From assembly GCF_001758195.1 (NCBI RefSeq), contig NZ_MASR01000001.1, forward strand, positions 2,356,001 through 2,420,000: a DNA stretch of 64,000 nt, in the 5' to 3' direction. The first letter of the stretch is position 1; every line of letters begins with the position of its first letter. The DNA comes from Pseudohongiella acticola. Lineage in GTDB: Bacteria > Pseudomonadota > Gammaproteobacteria > Pseudomonadales > Pseudohongiellaceae. This document shows positions 50,930 through 60,712 of this stretch, one piece after another. The translations under genes and the position numbers were made by a program. Under the pieces are notes generated by a model. That model did not search any database. It saw only the letters and a list, made by a program, of their open reading frames with translations, and was not told the origin of the DNA.

Positions 50930-51831
50930 TGAATTCAGTATGGACAAAAAGTATTCCCTCCGTCCCCATATCTGTGGTGCCGTTTTCGGCGTTGGCATGC
51001 CCGCTGGATGGTGACGTACTGGTCAAGGCCGGGGGCAGTTGGCAGTGCGTGCAGGGGCACAGCTTTGATGTAGCGCGTCAGGGTTATATCAATCTGCTGC
51101 CAGTGCAAAAAAAACGCTCGCGAGATCCCGGTGACAGCAAGGACATGGTGGTTGCGCGGCAGCGCTTTCTGTCTGCAGGCTATTACGCACCCGTCGCTAA
51201 CGCGATCAATGCGGCGCTATTAAAAGGCGTCGCGGCTGATAAAGAGATCAGTGTACTGGATGCGGGTTGTGGCGAAGGTTACTATTTGCGCCAACTGGCA
51301 GGTGCGTTGGGCGCTTCACCTTCCCTGCAGGTGCTGGGACTGGACATATCCAAGTGGGCGATACAGTCTGCCGCCAGGCAGCATGAGGCGATCCGTTGGG
51401 TGGTGGGCAGCAATGCCAACCTGCCGGTTGTGTCAGGGTCACTGGACCGGGTCTTGTGCATGTTTGGTTTCCCGGTATACAGTGAGTTCGCAAGGGTTTT
51501 GCGTGAGGACGGGTTGCTGGTGCAACTGGATCCGGGGACGGCGCATTTGCGTGAACTGCGGGAAATCATTTATCCCAGCCTGAAACCGGTTCGCGACAAC
51601 AAAGACACAATACCGGCCGGATTTGAGAGTGTTTCCACAGAGACCATTCACTATCAGGCGGAAATACAGAGCGCGGCAATGGTTCAGGACCTGTTGACCA
51701 TGACGCCACATTTGTACCGGGCCAACGCGGAAGGTCGGGCCCGCGCAGCACAACTGACGTCATTGTCAGTTACCATCGAAGTCACTCTGAAGACATTACG
51801 CAAGACAACCAGGACGGATATTGAATCATGA
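50929..51831 (+). CDS. rlmA: 23S rRNA (guanine745-N1)-methyltransferase
   Basis: A 300-residue protein whose ATG overlaps the preceding stop (TAATG). The diagnostic segment GHSFDVARQGYINLLPVQK followed by KRSRDPGDS is unmistakable for RlmA. The SAM-binding motif I is VLDAGCGEGYY. The N-terminal zinc site is altered: CPLC of the usual form is CPLD here (the second cysteine is aspartate), while the later C and H remain, which may still hold zinc via Asp. It methylates G745 in helix 35 of 23S rRNA. Confidence 0.9.
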   Translation: MNSVWTKSIPSVPISVVPFSALACPLDGDVLVKAGGSWQCVQGHSFDVARQGYINLLPVQKKRSRDPGDSKDMVVARQRFLSAGYYAPVANAINAALLKGVAADKEISVLDAGCGEGYYLRQLAGALGASPSLQVLGLDISKWAIQSAARQHEAIRWVVGSNANLPVVSGSLDRVLCMFGFPVYSEFARVLREDGLLVQLDPGTAHLRELREIIYPSLKPVRDNKDTIPAGFESVSTETIHYQAEIQSAAMVQDLLTMTPHLYRANAEGRARAAQLTSLSVTIEVTLKTLRKTTRTDIES

Positions 51832-52106
51832 AAAACGAGTTGCGGAATCTTTGCCGGCCGGTACTGGCCTTCTTTGAAAAAGGAGAGCCTGCTGAGAGTT
51901 ACCGAGCCTCGCATCGCAAGATCCTGCTGGCGGTAGCCGTACTGTTTCTTGTCCTGTTTGGTCTGTCGTTGTATCTGGCGTTTGCTGCCGGCCAGTTTGC
52001 TGCGTTGATTCCCGTGGGTGTGTTTTTTGTCGTGAGTATGGTCGCCTTGATTGTAGCATCCCTGGGTACCGATGCCGCGGTATCCCGCATCTGGGGGCTG
52101 AAGTAA
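51828..52106 (+). CDS. Small two-helix membrane protein
   Basis: A 92-residue protein overlapping rlmA by 4 bases. After a charged N-terminus (EKGEPAESYRASHRK) come two membrane helices (about 33-52 and 57-78) and a short C-terminal tail. No family recognised. Translational coupling suggests it is made together with RlmA. Confidence 0.7.
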   Translation: MKNELRNLCRPVLAFFEKGEPAESYRASHRKILLAVAVLFLVLFGLSLYLAFAAGQFAALIPVGVFFVVSMVALIVASLGTDAAVSRIWGLK

Positions 52107-52108
52107 GC

Positions 52109-52948
52109 ATGCGATTTCCGGATTCGTGGCAAGGTCAGGCATTCAATCAGGTGCCTGACTCAGACAACCGAATTCATTCGGACGAACTGGCGCGTGAGTA
52201 TGGCTTTACCGGAGCATTGGTTCCGGGCGTCACTGTCAGCATGTATCTGATTCATCCTGCGGTAAACGCGTGGGGATTGCACTGGCTGGAACGCGGCGCG
52301 GTACATGCGAGCATCAAATCTCCGCTGTATGATGAGCACGAGTTTCGGGTCGATGTCGATCCTGACACGGTGGCCGATCGCTATCAGGCCCAACTGTTCA
52401 GTGACGAACGCCTGTGCGCGAGCGCTGAAGTCTGGCTACCAGCGGCGCTGGAAGTTGAACCCGAATGCCAGGGTCAAGCTCTGATCAGTGATGACTACGT
52501 AATGCCGGATGCCACTCCCGACGTGATGGCAACGCTGCGTAAGCAGGGTTGCCCGGCGAAAGCTTTTCTGTGGTCTGCTGACCACGAAATGGCCACCTAC
52601 CTTCGACAACAATCGAAAATGGCCGCGTTGCTGCGTACATTGGACGCGGAACCGAGGAAAGAAAACGACAGTGGTTTTGCCAACATGGCATTCCTGCTGG
52701 GTTGTGCCAATCGCCACTTTGCGGCTGTCGCCCGCATGAGCCCCTGGATTCATCTGGAGGTGCGGGCACAGAACTTTCAGGCGGTGCCTCTCAATACTTC
52801 ACTGATCAGCGAAATGACCATTACCGATCTGTTTCAGAAAAAAGGCCATGAATTTGCCGACTGTGTGTTCAATATTTTCCTGGCGGACAGTGGACGTTGT
52901 GTGTGTTCAATACAGCAACGCGCCATTTACCGAATGCGGGGAAGCTGA
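52109..52948 (+). CDS. MaoC/hotdog-like protein
   Basis: A 279-residue protein that starts 3 bases after the preceding stop. The SDELAREYGFTGALVPGVTV motif resembles the entry to the hydratase-type hotdog fold (MaoC-like), and length suits a double hotdog. The C-terminal half has no catalytic motif I can see. Possible acyl-CoA hydratase-like or binding protein. Confidence 0.6.
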   Translation: MRFPDSWQGQAFNQVPDSDNRIHSDELAREYGFTGALVPGVTVSMYLIHPAVNAWGLHWLERGAVHASIKSPLYDEHEFRVDVDPDTVADRYQAQLFSDERLCASAEVWLPAALEVEPECQGQALISDDYVMPDATPDVMATLRKQGCPAKAFLWSADHEMATYLRQQSKMAALLRTLDAEPRKENDSGFANMAFLLGCANRHFAAVARMSPWIHLEVRAQNFQAVPLNTSLISEMTITDLFQKKGHEFADCVFNIFLADSGRCVCSIQQRAIYRMRGS

Positions 52949-52988
52949 CAGTAGCACACGGAAGTCGGCAAGCCAGCGAGGGAACTGA

Positions 52989-53300
52989 ATGAAATACTTG
53001 TTTGAGGTTCACATCAAGCCCGGCCATACCGCTGAAGAGTATGCCGATGCCTGGGTCCGCGCCAGCGAAATCATTCAGCAAGCGCCCGGTGCCCGGGGTA
53101 CCGAGCTGCATCGCAAGCTGGACGACCCCAATGTCCTGATCGCCATTGCCAGCTGGGATAGCAAGGCCGATCGCGATGCCATGGAGAGCAGGCACAATGC
53201 TACCGTGGCCGATATTATTAAAGGTGCGGCACACCTTTGTGATATCCGGCCTCTGGGAGAGTTTGATGACCCTGACTGGGTGGTCAGGCCGGAAAAGTGA
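52989..53300 (+). CDS. ABM-type dimeric alpha-beta barrel protein
   Basis: A 103-residue protein. FEVHIKPGHTAEEYADAWVRA and the LIAIASWDSKADRDAMESRH segment resemble antibiotic-biosynthesis-monooxygenase/EthD-like folds. Substrate unknown; probably a small cofactor-independent enzyme or signalling protein. Confidence 0.72.
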   Translation: MKYLFEVHIKPGHTAEEYADAWVRASEIIQQAPGARGTELHRKLDDPNVLIAIASWDSKADRDAMESRHNATVADIIKGAAHLCDIRPLGEFDDPDWVVRPEK

Positions 53301-53362
53301 TATCTGACGCTAAACTAGTTGTACGACCCATATGAGGAGCCTAAGCAGGAGGGAAGCCCAAG

Positions 53363-54787
53363 ATGAAGAATCGCGCAGACACCGATGCCATGTTCCGGGC
53401 CGAAGTTCCTTCGCCGCCATCAGGGCTGGACAAACTCAAATGGTACGGTCCGGGCCTGTTGTGGATGCTGTCTGCAGTCGGCACCGGTTCAATTCTGTTC
53501 ACCCCTCGAGTCGCGTCTGCCTACCAATATGAATTACTTTGGGTACTGCTGTTAGTTGTCTTTTTTATGTGGGTCATGATTCGTGAAATGGCCCGTTTTT
53601 CCGTAGTGACCGGACGTTCCATGCTGGAAGGCATGCATACCCTGGGCGGCCCCCGGGATTGGGCCGTGTGGGTGGTTTTTGTTCCACAACTGTTTGCCGC
53701 CGCCGTCGGTATTGCCGGGTTGTCAGCGATTGTGGGTAGTGCTTTGCAGTCGTTTTTGCCGGGCAATAGCATCATATACAGCGTGCTGATAGTTGTTCTC
53801 TGCACGGTCATCACTGGCAGTGGACACTACATGACCATCGAGCGGTTGAGCCGTTTTATGGCGATGATCCTGATGTTGCTGGCGACCGTCGCCGCTGTCG
53901 TTGTGTTTTCGGACTTTCAGGGTGTTGCCACCGGTTTGACTTTTCAGCTGCCCGAAGATCCCGATCTGTACATTATCCTGCCATGGATAGGCACGATCCT
54001 GGCTGGCTCCATGGGGATTGTGTGGTTTGGTTACTGGACCGCAACCCGTGGTTATGGCGGTGGCCTGATTGAACAACATGATGCCGGAGGCTCTGCGCCG
54101 GAGCAGTCCTTTGACAACAGAGTAGAGAAGGCGCGAGCCTGGATGCGGGTGATGACCGGCGCCGCGACGCTGGGCGTGCTTGGCGGACTGGCTGTGATCT
54201 TTTCGTTTATGGTGTTGGGCGCGGAGTTGCTGGCACCCGAAGACATCATGCCCGAAGGCAGTGATGTCGCCAATGACCTTACACGCCTGTTCTCTGAAAC
54301 CTGGGGTGTGACAGGTGAAATAATGATGCTGGCGGCCATCATCATTGCCCTGGGGGGCAGCATCCTGGCAAACCAGGACGGCTGGGGCCGGAGCTTCGCC
54401 GATATGACACTGATTCTGTTGCGTGGGAAAGCGGATGCCGGTAAATCGCACTGGTCAGCCAGTTTTCTGGACTGGGTAGAAAAACGCACGCGCTCGCCAG
54501 TGCTTCATCGGCGCTCTCTCAAGCGTGCATTTATTGTGCTGGTCACCGGTCTGGTTCCCGTTATCATCATTCTTGTGTTCGAGGACCCGGTACAGATAAT
54601 GTCGGCTTCGGGCATTATCGCCGCCGTGCACACGCCGTTTATTGTCCTGACCGCACTGTTCGTCAACCGTAGTCGTTTGCCAGCCGCGCTGCGGCCCGGG
54701 TTGTTTTATTCGGGTGTCATGCTGCTGTCAGGGCTGTTTTATCTGGGTTTTGCAGTGCTGTATCTGGTTCAGCTGGGGTCAGGCTGA
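53363..54787 (+). CDS. Divergent Nramp-superfamily transporter
   Basis: A 474-residue protein with about eleven membrane helices after AGGAGGGA. It resembles Nramp transporters (WYGPGLLWMLSAVGTGSIL entry, YHMxE-like later helices), but the metal-binding DPGN of helix 1 reads VGTGS and the MPH of helix 6 is absent (WFGYWTATRGYGGG). This places it in the non-canonical Nramp-related groups, for which transport of Mg2+ or unknown substrates has been suggested. It stands alone. Confidence 0.83.
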   Translation: MKNRADTDAMFRAEVPSPPSGLDKLKWYGPGLLWMLSAVGTGSILFTPRVASAYQYELLWVLLLVVFFMWVMIREMARFSVVTGRSMLEGMHTLGGPRDWAVWVVFVPQLFAAAVGIAGLSAIVGSALQSFLPGNSIIYSVLIVVLCTVITGSGHYMTIERLSRFMAMILMLLATVAAVVVFSDFQGVATGLTFQLPEDPDLYIILPWIGTILAGSMGIVWFGYWTATRGYGGGLIEQHDAGGSAPEQSFDNRVEKARAWMRVMTGAATLGVLGGLAVIFSFMVLGAELLAPEDIMPEGSDVANDLTRLFSETWGVTGEIMMLAAIIIALGGSILANQDGWGRSFADMTLILLRGKADAGKSHWSASFLDWVEKRTRSPVLHRRSLKRAFIVLVTGLVPVIIILVFEDPVQIMSASGIIAAVHTPFIVLTALFVNRSRLPAALRPGLFYSGVMLLSGLFYLGFAVLYLVQLGSG

Positions 54788-54919
54788 GTCGCAATTCGGG
54801 TTTGGATACGATATTTCGAAATTATCTTTCTCTTTTTCGACGGATAATATTAAATCTGTCGTACAGGGGGTAGATATATACGTAGTTGATGCCCCATTAC
54901 CCTAATAAGAGCACTCACA

Positions 54920-56323
54920 ATGGCTGTGTATTCTCCCTTTATTGCAGCTAACAAGCTGGGCCTGGGCCTGCAACCAGGTGAACTGGGTGAAATTGGCAAG
55001 GACCCACGGGGCTGGCTGATTGGCCAGTTACCCAAGGCAAGTCGGCTGCCGCCCAGATACGAGGGCCTGGCTCACTCTTCACAGTTGATTGAGGAAGGGG
55101 GTAAAAACTATCTGGAGCGCCGGAATATTCTGGGCGTTAAAAAATTCACGAATGAAGTGAAGCAGAAACTGGCCGCCATTCAGGCCCGTGAGTCAGAACT
55201 GCTGCGTATGCAGGCTAATCACCGGCTGGCGGTTGCCATTGAGTCAGATACGCCGTTTACCGAGCGCCTGGTGCGATTCTGGTCAAATCATTTCAGCATT
55301 TCCGCCACCAGCAACAAGCCGACAATACACTACGCGGGTCTGGCATACGAGAATGAAGCCATTCGTGCCAACATGACAGGTAGTTTTGCCGACATGTTGA
55401 TCGGAGTCGCGTCGCACCCGGTCATGTTGTTCTACCTCGACAACACCAACTCAATAGGACCGAATTCCCCGGCCGGGCTGCAGAGAAATCTGGGGCTGAA
55501 CGAAAACTATGCGCGGGAAATGCTGGAGCTTCACACCCTTGGCGTTTCCGGTGGTTATACCCAGAGCGATGTCATCGCACTTGCCAAAATGTTGACAGGA
55601 TGGACGGTCAACCTGTCGGCTGAATACAAAGCGCTCCCCAACCCGAGCGAAGCGGCCGGTACTTTCCTGTATTTACAGTACGCGCATGAACCCGGCACGC
55701 AACAGTTATTGGGCAGGTCCTACTCTGCACCGGACTGGCAGCAGGCGGTTGCGGCCATGCGTGATCTTGCCTTGCATCCCTCGACAGCCACGTTCATAGC
55801 TGAAAAGCTTGTCCGGCACTTTATTTCCGATAATCCGCCGGCATCCGCTGTCGCCAGGTTGGCTAAACGTTTTACTGAGACCCGAGGCGATCTGCCCAGC
55901 GTTCACCAGGCCCTGGTTGAAATGGATGAAACCTGGGATCCTGGCTGGCAGAAATTAAAATCGCCGGAAGATTATGTAGTCTCTTCCATCCGCGCGCTGC
56001 CGGGTGTGCCGCTCAGTGACGGCGTGCTGAAAGTTCTGAATGATTCGTTGGCCAGTTTTAATCAGATGCCCTTTACGGCAGCATCGCCGGCGGGCTGGCC
56101 CGAGCAGGCTGAACACTGGGGCGGCCCCGACGCGCTTATCAAGCGCGTCGAATATATCAATATGGTAGCCGGCGCCGTGGGTCGGGATTTTGATGCCAGA
56201 GATCTGGTTGCACAAATTCTGCCCGAGAATGCAGACCTGGAGACAGCCGTTCGTCGATCCGAAAGTAAAACCCAGGCGCTGACCTTGTTGCTCGCCAGTC
56301 CGCAATTCCAGTGGAGGGCATGA
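54920..56323 (+). CDS. DUF1800-family protein
   Basis: A 467-residue protein. Family hallmarks are RLVRFWSNHFSIS, the RNLGLNENYAREMLELHTLG motif, and TQSDVIALAKMLTGWTV. No signal peptide is visible in this form, while the partner downstream carries a Tat signal; the two stop/start codons are one base apart, so they are co-translated. DUF1800/DUF1501 pairs are thought to form exported complexes of unknown function. Confidence 0.9.
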   Translation: MAVYSPFIAANKLGLGLQPGELGEIGKDPRGWLIGQLPKASRLPPRYEGLAHSSQLIEEGGKNYLERRNILGVKKFTNEVKQKLAAIQARESELLRMQANHRLAVAIESDTPFTERLVRFWSNHFSISATSNKPTIHYAGLAYENEAIRANMTGSFADMLIGVASHPVMLFYLDNTNSIGPNSPAGLQRNLGLNENYAREMLELHTLGVSGGYTQSDVIALAKMLTGWTVNLSAEYKALPNPSEAAGTFLYLQYAHEPGTQQLLGRSYSAPDWQQAVAAMRDLALHPSTATFIAEKLVRHFISDNPPASAVARLAKRFTETRGDLPSVHQALVEMDETWDPGWQKLKSPEDYVVSSIRALPGVPLSDGVLKVLNDSLASFNQMPFTAASPAGWPEQAEHWGGPDALIKRVEYINMVAGAVGRDFDARDLVAQILPENADLETAVRRSESKTQALTLLLASPQFQWRA

Positions 56324-56324
56324 T

Positions 56325-57503
56325 ATGTCCAGTAAACATTTCAGTCGCCGTCAGTTCATCAAATCCGCCGCCGTGCTCGCAGGCGCCGGCAGCATTCCCG
56401 GTCTCAGCTGGGCAAACAGTGCGCTGTCCGGCGACAACAAACTGGCGGTGATTATTCTTCGCGGTGCCATGGACGGTCTGTCAGCCGTCATCCCTTATGG
56501 TGATCCGCACTTGAGTGGCTACCGGGCGGCATTGATTCCGGAAGAAAATTCCTTGTTAAAACTGGACAACTTTTTTGCTCTGCATCCGGCGTTCAGTGGT
56601 TTGTATCAATTGCGGCAATCGGGTGAGCTGGGCATTGTTCATGCCATTGCCAGTGCCTACCGGGAGCGTTCGCATTTTGATGGGCAGAATGTTCTGGAAA
56701 GTGGATTCGACGTTGCCATGCCCCATTCTTCTGGCTGGCTAAACCGGGCCATTCAGGGTCAGAGCCAGCAACAGGCGATGGCGTTGGGTCAGGCTGTGCC
56801 GTTAATTCTGCGAGGCGAGGCCAGCGTTGGCTCGTGGGCGCCACCGGTGCTGCCCGCGATTAATGATGACACCATGGGACGACTCAGCAGGCTATATGAT
56901 AGTGACAGTTTTCTCGGTCCCAGATTGCAGGAGGCCCTGAATGCACGTCAGGTAGTTGCTCAGGACATGACTGAAACATCCGCGAATCAAGGCTTTCCTG
57001 CGCTGGTAGAGGCGGCGGCCAGTTTCCTGCGCGCGCCCGGCGGCGCCAACATTGTGGTGCTGGAGAATGATAACTGGGATACGCATGCCAACCAGGGTGG
57101 AGGGCAAGGCGCGTTGCAACGCAAATTTACCGAGCTCGACACCAGTATCATGCAGCTGAAACTGGGTCTGGGCGCAAGCTGGAAAAACACGGTTGTGGTG
57201 GTCATGACCGAATTCGGCAGAACGGTGCGCGTCAACGGCTCATCCGGCACTGATCACGGTACCGCCAGTGCGGCATTTGTGGCGGGCGGGGCGATGCCAA
57301 ACTTTGGTCGCCGGCCTGCTGTTATGGGTCCCTGGCCCGGCCTGGGTGAAAGCAGTCTGCGTGAAAATCGTGACCTGCAGCCCACCAACGACCTGCGGCA
57401 TTTACTCGCTGAGATATTGCAGTCGCACATGGGTTTTTCCAGCGAACTGGTGCGAAATACGGTATTCCCGGGCTTGTCAGTCGGCGGTTTCAGGCTTTCA
57501 TGA
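56325..57503 (+). CDS. DUF1501-family Tat-exported protein
   Basis: A 392-residue protein with a Tat signal peptide: FSRRQFIKSAAVLAGAGS. The fold is alkaline-phosphatase-like: LAVIILRGAMDGLSAVIPY at the metal-site region, NDNWDTHANQGGG, and EFGRTVRVNGSSGTDHG with the conserved histidine. It follows DUF1800 by one base. Function unknown, although metal-dependent hydrolysis is suggested by the fold. Confidence 0.9.
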   Translation: MSSKHFSRRQFIKSAAVLAGAGSIPGLSWANSALSGDNKLAVIILRGAMDGLSAVIPYGDPHLSGYRAALIPEENSLLKLDNFFALHPAFSGLYQLRQSGELGIVHAIASAYRERSHFDGQNVLESGFDVAMPHSSGWLNRAIQGQSQQQAMALGQAVPLILRGEASVGSWAPPVLPAINDDTMGRLSRLYDSDSFLGPRLQEALNARQVVAQDMTETSANQGFPALVEAAASFLRAPGGANIVVLENDNWDTHANQGGGQGALQRKFTELDTSIMQLKLGLGASWKNTVVVVMTEFGRTVRVNGSSGTDHGTASAAFVAGGAMPNFGRRPAVMGPWPGLGESSLRENRDLQPTNDLRHLLAEILQSHMGFSSELVRNTVFPGLSVGGFRLS

Positions 57504-57659
57504 CAGCCCACCTGCCACAAGTGGGTTTCAAATTCGGACAATGGCTGCATGTCCGTAATTGGCAGGTATTGCTACCTGGTTGACTCACTGTCGGGCGGAG
57601 GCTAATCTGACCGACTGAGTCAACACAGCCTGCAATCCGCAGGCCCGGAGCGCAGTCCC

Positions 57660-58484
57660 ATGTTCACCAATGCATTTTCTTCTTTCCTTAAGTCCCTGTC
57701 CCTGGTTGTCACACTGCTGGGTCTGACCCTGACGCTGTCGGTGCCGGTACAGGCAGAAACCACTCGCAATGTTGTTTACGGCCAGAAAGATGGCCTGGCA
57801 ATGGTCATGGATGTCTACCAGCCTGAGGCTAATGCCAATGGTGCGGCGGTTGCCTACATGATCAGCGGCGGCTGGATGTCCAGCCCGATGATGCAGAGGG
57901 CCTACGAAACCATGTTCATGCCGCTGGTTGATGCCGGTTACACGGTGTTTGCGGTGCGTCACGGCAGCAGCCCACGCTATAACGTGCTTGAAGCGTGGAG
58001 CGATGTGTCAACCGCGTTCCAGTACATCGGTAACAACGCCGGCGCCTATGGTGTCGACCCGGCGCGTATCGGTGTCTCGGGCATCAGTGCCGGTGGTCAT
58101 CTGTCGCTGATGTTGGGTCTGTCCACTGATGACCAGCCTCATCGCCCGGCAGCAGTGGTGGCCTACATGCCACCCACCAACCTGCGTGGTATGACCGGTC
58201 CGAATGATAATTTTCCGGCATTGAATTTCAGTGACGAACTGGCGCCTACTGTGTCTCCAGTCGATTTTGCCAGCGCCGGTGATCCACCTGTCCTGTTGGT
58301 GCATGGCGATGCTGACGATCTGGTCAATATCAGTCACAGTGAAAACATGTACAGTGCATTGCAGTCGGCTGACATTGTCAGTGACTTTGTTGTGATCGAA
58401 GGCGCCGGTCATGGTCTGTTCACCGACGCGGACGGCGTGACCGCTGCCAATGCGTTGAAGGGCTGGTTTGACCAACACCTGTGA
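57660..58484 (+). CDS. Exported alpha/beta hydrolase
   Basis: A 274-residue protein with a signal peptide (SFLKSLSLVVTLLGLTLTL, cleavage near VQAE). The nucleophile elbow is GVSGISAGGHLSLMLG with the active serine, followed by HGDADDLVNI for the acid and GAGHGLF for the histidine. It belongs to the BD-FAE/lipase-like group; substrates are esters. The SDR and M20 peptidase genes follow on the same strand. Confidence 0.88.
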   Translation: MFTNAFSSFLKSLSLVVTLLGLTLTLSVPVQAETTRNVVYGQKDGLAMVMDVYQPEANANGAAVAYMISGGWMSSPMMQRAYETMFMPLVDAGYTVFAVRHGSSPRYNVLEAWSDVSTAFQYIGNNAGAYGVDPARIGVSGISAGGHLSLMLGLSTDDQPHRPAAVVAYMPPTNLRGMTGPNDNFPALNFSDELAPTVSPVDFASAGDPPVLLVHGDADDLVNISHSENMYSALQSADIVSDFVVIEGAGHGLFTDADGVTAANALKGWFDQHL

Positions 58485-58542
58485 GGTTCGCTTGACGTGT
58501 TGTCACTAAGCTACCGCTTCAGTGCTACCAACAGGAGTGTTT

Positions 58543-59298
58543 ATGACTGATAGAAAAGTCGCACTGGTCACCGGTGCTGCATCCGGCATCGGGCGGGCCA
58601 GCGCCATCGCACTGGCTGCTGCCGGTTTCACCATCGCTGTCAATTATCGCAGTAAAAAGTCGGAGGCGCTGGCTCTGCTAGACGAGCTTGCCGGGGACGG
58701 CCACCAGGCATTTGCCGCTGATGTTGCCGATGCCGTTGATGTGGCCAGACTGGTTGCAGAGGTTCTTGGCGCCTATCAACGGCTGGACGTGCTGGTTAAC
58801 GCCGCTGGTCAGTTCACACCACAGGATATCAAGAGCGGTGACTATGATGAATGGCAGACGGCCTGGCAGCACAGTCTGCAGCTGAATCTGATGGCACCGC
58901 TGAATCTGGCTTTTCAGGCTGCCAGGCCCATGATGAAACAAGGTGCCGGAAAAATCATCAATATAACGTCACGTGGCGCTTTCCGCGGGGAGCCGAACGC
59001 ACCGGCGTATGGTGCAGCCAAGTCAGGTCTGAATTCGGCAACACAATCACTGGCACTGGCATTGGGTGAGCATGGCATCTGCGTTTACGCGGTGGCGCCG
59101 GGCTGGACGGAAACGCCGGCGGCATCGCCACGTATCCGCAGTCAGGGCTGGGACGATGTTGCCGCTCAAAGCCCGTTGGGGCGTATCGGCCGACCGTCAG
59201 AAATTGGCAACCTGGTTGCTTTCCTGGCTGGCAATGAAACTGATTACCTGACCGGCGCCATCATTGATGCCAATGGTGCATCGTATTTGCGAAATTGA
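58543..59298 (+). CDS. Short-chain dehydrogenase/reductase
   Basis: A 251-residue protein started at ATG 58543. Complete SDR motifs: TGAASGIG cofactor loop (residues 9-16), catalytic serine in NITSRGA, YGAAKSG with Tyr and Lys, and the C-terminal TGAIIDANGASYL. It resembles 3-oxoacyl-ACP reductase and glucose-dehydrogenase-like SDRs. Substrate unknown. The following gene begins 45 bases downstream. Confidence 0.9.
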   Translation: MTDRKVALVTGAASGIGRASAIALAAAGFTIAVNYRSKKSEALALLDELAGDGHQAFAADVADAVDVARLVAEVLGAYQRLDVLVNAAGQFTPQDIKSGDYDEWQTAWQHSLQLNLMAPLNLAFQAARPMMKQGAGKIINITSRGAFRGEPNAPAYGAAKSGLNSATQSLALALGEHGICVYAVAPGWTETPAASPRIRSQGWDDVAAQSPLGRIGRPSEIGNLVAFLAGNETDYLTGAIIDANGASYLRN

Positions 59299-59342
59299 CA
59301 GCGCCATTTCTATTGAGCGCAGTCACCCACCGGAGAGGTTCT

Positions 59343-60629
59343 ATGTTCAGGATTGTAAAACAGGCAGGTTTATTGCTGGCGGCTTTGTTGTTGAGTCCGG
59401 CCGTATTTGCGCAATTGGATACTGCCGTCTTCGAAGCGGCAACTGCCGAGAAAGCATCCATGATAGAGACCATGGAGCGCCTCGTCGGCATTGAATCCGG
59501 TAGTGGTGACCGGGAAGGTCTTGAGCAGATCGCGGCCATGATTGCGGACGAACTGACAGCGCTGGGTGGAGACACGGAGCTGCTGGAAGTCGGTGACGAC
59601 GTGTATCCCATGTTTGATACGCCAGACCAGCTGGGCCCGATGGTTCACGCCCGCTTCACCGGAACCGGCGATAAAAAAATCCTGTTGATTGCCCACATGG
59701 ACACGGTATATCTGCGCGGCATGCTGGCGCAGCAGCCGTTCCGTGTCGACGGTGATCGTGCTTACGGTCTGGGTATTTCGGATGACAAGCAGGGGGTGGC
59801 GTTGATCATCCACACCATCGCCATGTTGCGTGCGCTGGCATTTGATGACTACGGCACACTTACCGTGCTGATAAACGGTGATGAAGAAATCAGCTCGCCC
59901 GGCTCACGCGCGACACTCACTCGTCTGGGCGCGGAGCATGATGTGGTGTTGTCAGCAGAGCCGACCCGAATCGACAACGACTCGCTGTCCCTGGCAACGA
60001 GCGGAATTGGTGCGGTGACCATGTCTGTCAAGGGTCGTGCCTCACACGCCGGCGCCGCGCCCGAACTGGGACGCAATGCGTTGTACGAGATGGCACATCA
60101 ATTATTGCAGCTGGATGACCTGTCCGACCCCGACGTGGGATTAAAGGTGAACTGGACACTGGCTCAGGTGGGCACCAAGCGCAATGTGATTCCGGCTGAT
60201 GCGGTGGCGACTGCGGATGTGCGAATGCTCCGGCTGGAAGATTTTGAGCGACTTGAATCGCGCATTGAAGAGCGGATCAGTAATCGCCTTATTCCGGATA
60301 CCGAGATCAGCTTGCGCTTCGAAAATCGTCGGCCGCCGTTGCAGGCGAATGATGCATCCCGTGCTCTGGCAGCGCACGGCCAGAACATCTATAACGAACT
60401 GGGCATGAGCCTTGTTGTTAATGACCAGGCCGAGGGTGGTGGAACAGATGCAGCGTTTGCCGCGCTGGAAACCGACGCCCCGGTCATTGAACGCTTCGGG
60501 TTACAGGGCTTTGGTGCACATTCCAGCAATGATGAATATGTATTACTGAGTTCGATCGAGCCACGGCTTTACCTGCTCGCCCGCATGATCATGGATGTGT
60601 CCACGGGCGTTGCCCCTGAGGTAAAATAG
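59343..60629 (+). CDS. Exported M20-family metallopeptidase (carboxypeptidase G2-like)
   Basis: A 428-residue protein started at ATG 59343. The signal peptide FRIVKQAGLLLAALLLSPA ends near VFAQ. Zinc ligands: the histidine and aspartate in IAHMDTVY, then GISDDKQG, the GDEEISSPGS pair of glutamates, and the late FGAHSSNDEY. An internal dimerisation lid is typical. Family members remove glutamate or other terminal residues from folates and peptides; substrate unknown. Confidence 0.88.
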   Translation: MFRIVKQAGLLLAALLLSPAVFAQLDTAVFEAATAEKASMIETMERLVGIESGSGDREGLEQIAAMIADELTALGGDTELLEVGDDVYPMFDTPDQLGPMVHARFTGTGDKKILLIAHMDTVYLRGMLAQQPFRVDGDRAYGLGISDDKQGVALIIHTIAMLRALAFDDYGTLTVLINGDEEISSPGSRATLTRLGAEHDVVLSAEPTRIDNDSLSLATSGIGAVTMSVKGRASHAGAAPELGRNALYEMAHQLLQLDDLSDPDVGLKVNWTLAQVGTKRNVIPADAVATADVRMLRLEDFERLESRIEERISNRLIPDTEISLRFENRRPPLQANDASRALAAHGQNIYNELGMSLVVNDQAEGGGTDAAFAALETDAPVIERFGLQGFGAHSSNDEYVLLSSIEPRLYLLARMIMDVSTGVAPEVK

Positions 60630-60712
60630 GTGACGAGTCACTGACAGTAGGGCGGCGGCAACAGTCGTTAGCCAAAAAAATCGTCAATATTGGCGGAGAT
60701 AGAGGGAAATAG

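Noticed and set aside
53723-54451. 242-codon minus-strand frame opposite the Nramp-like gene
   Set aside because: Histidine/glutamine-rich shadow composition; no start signal.
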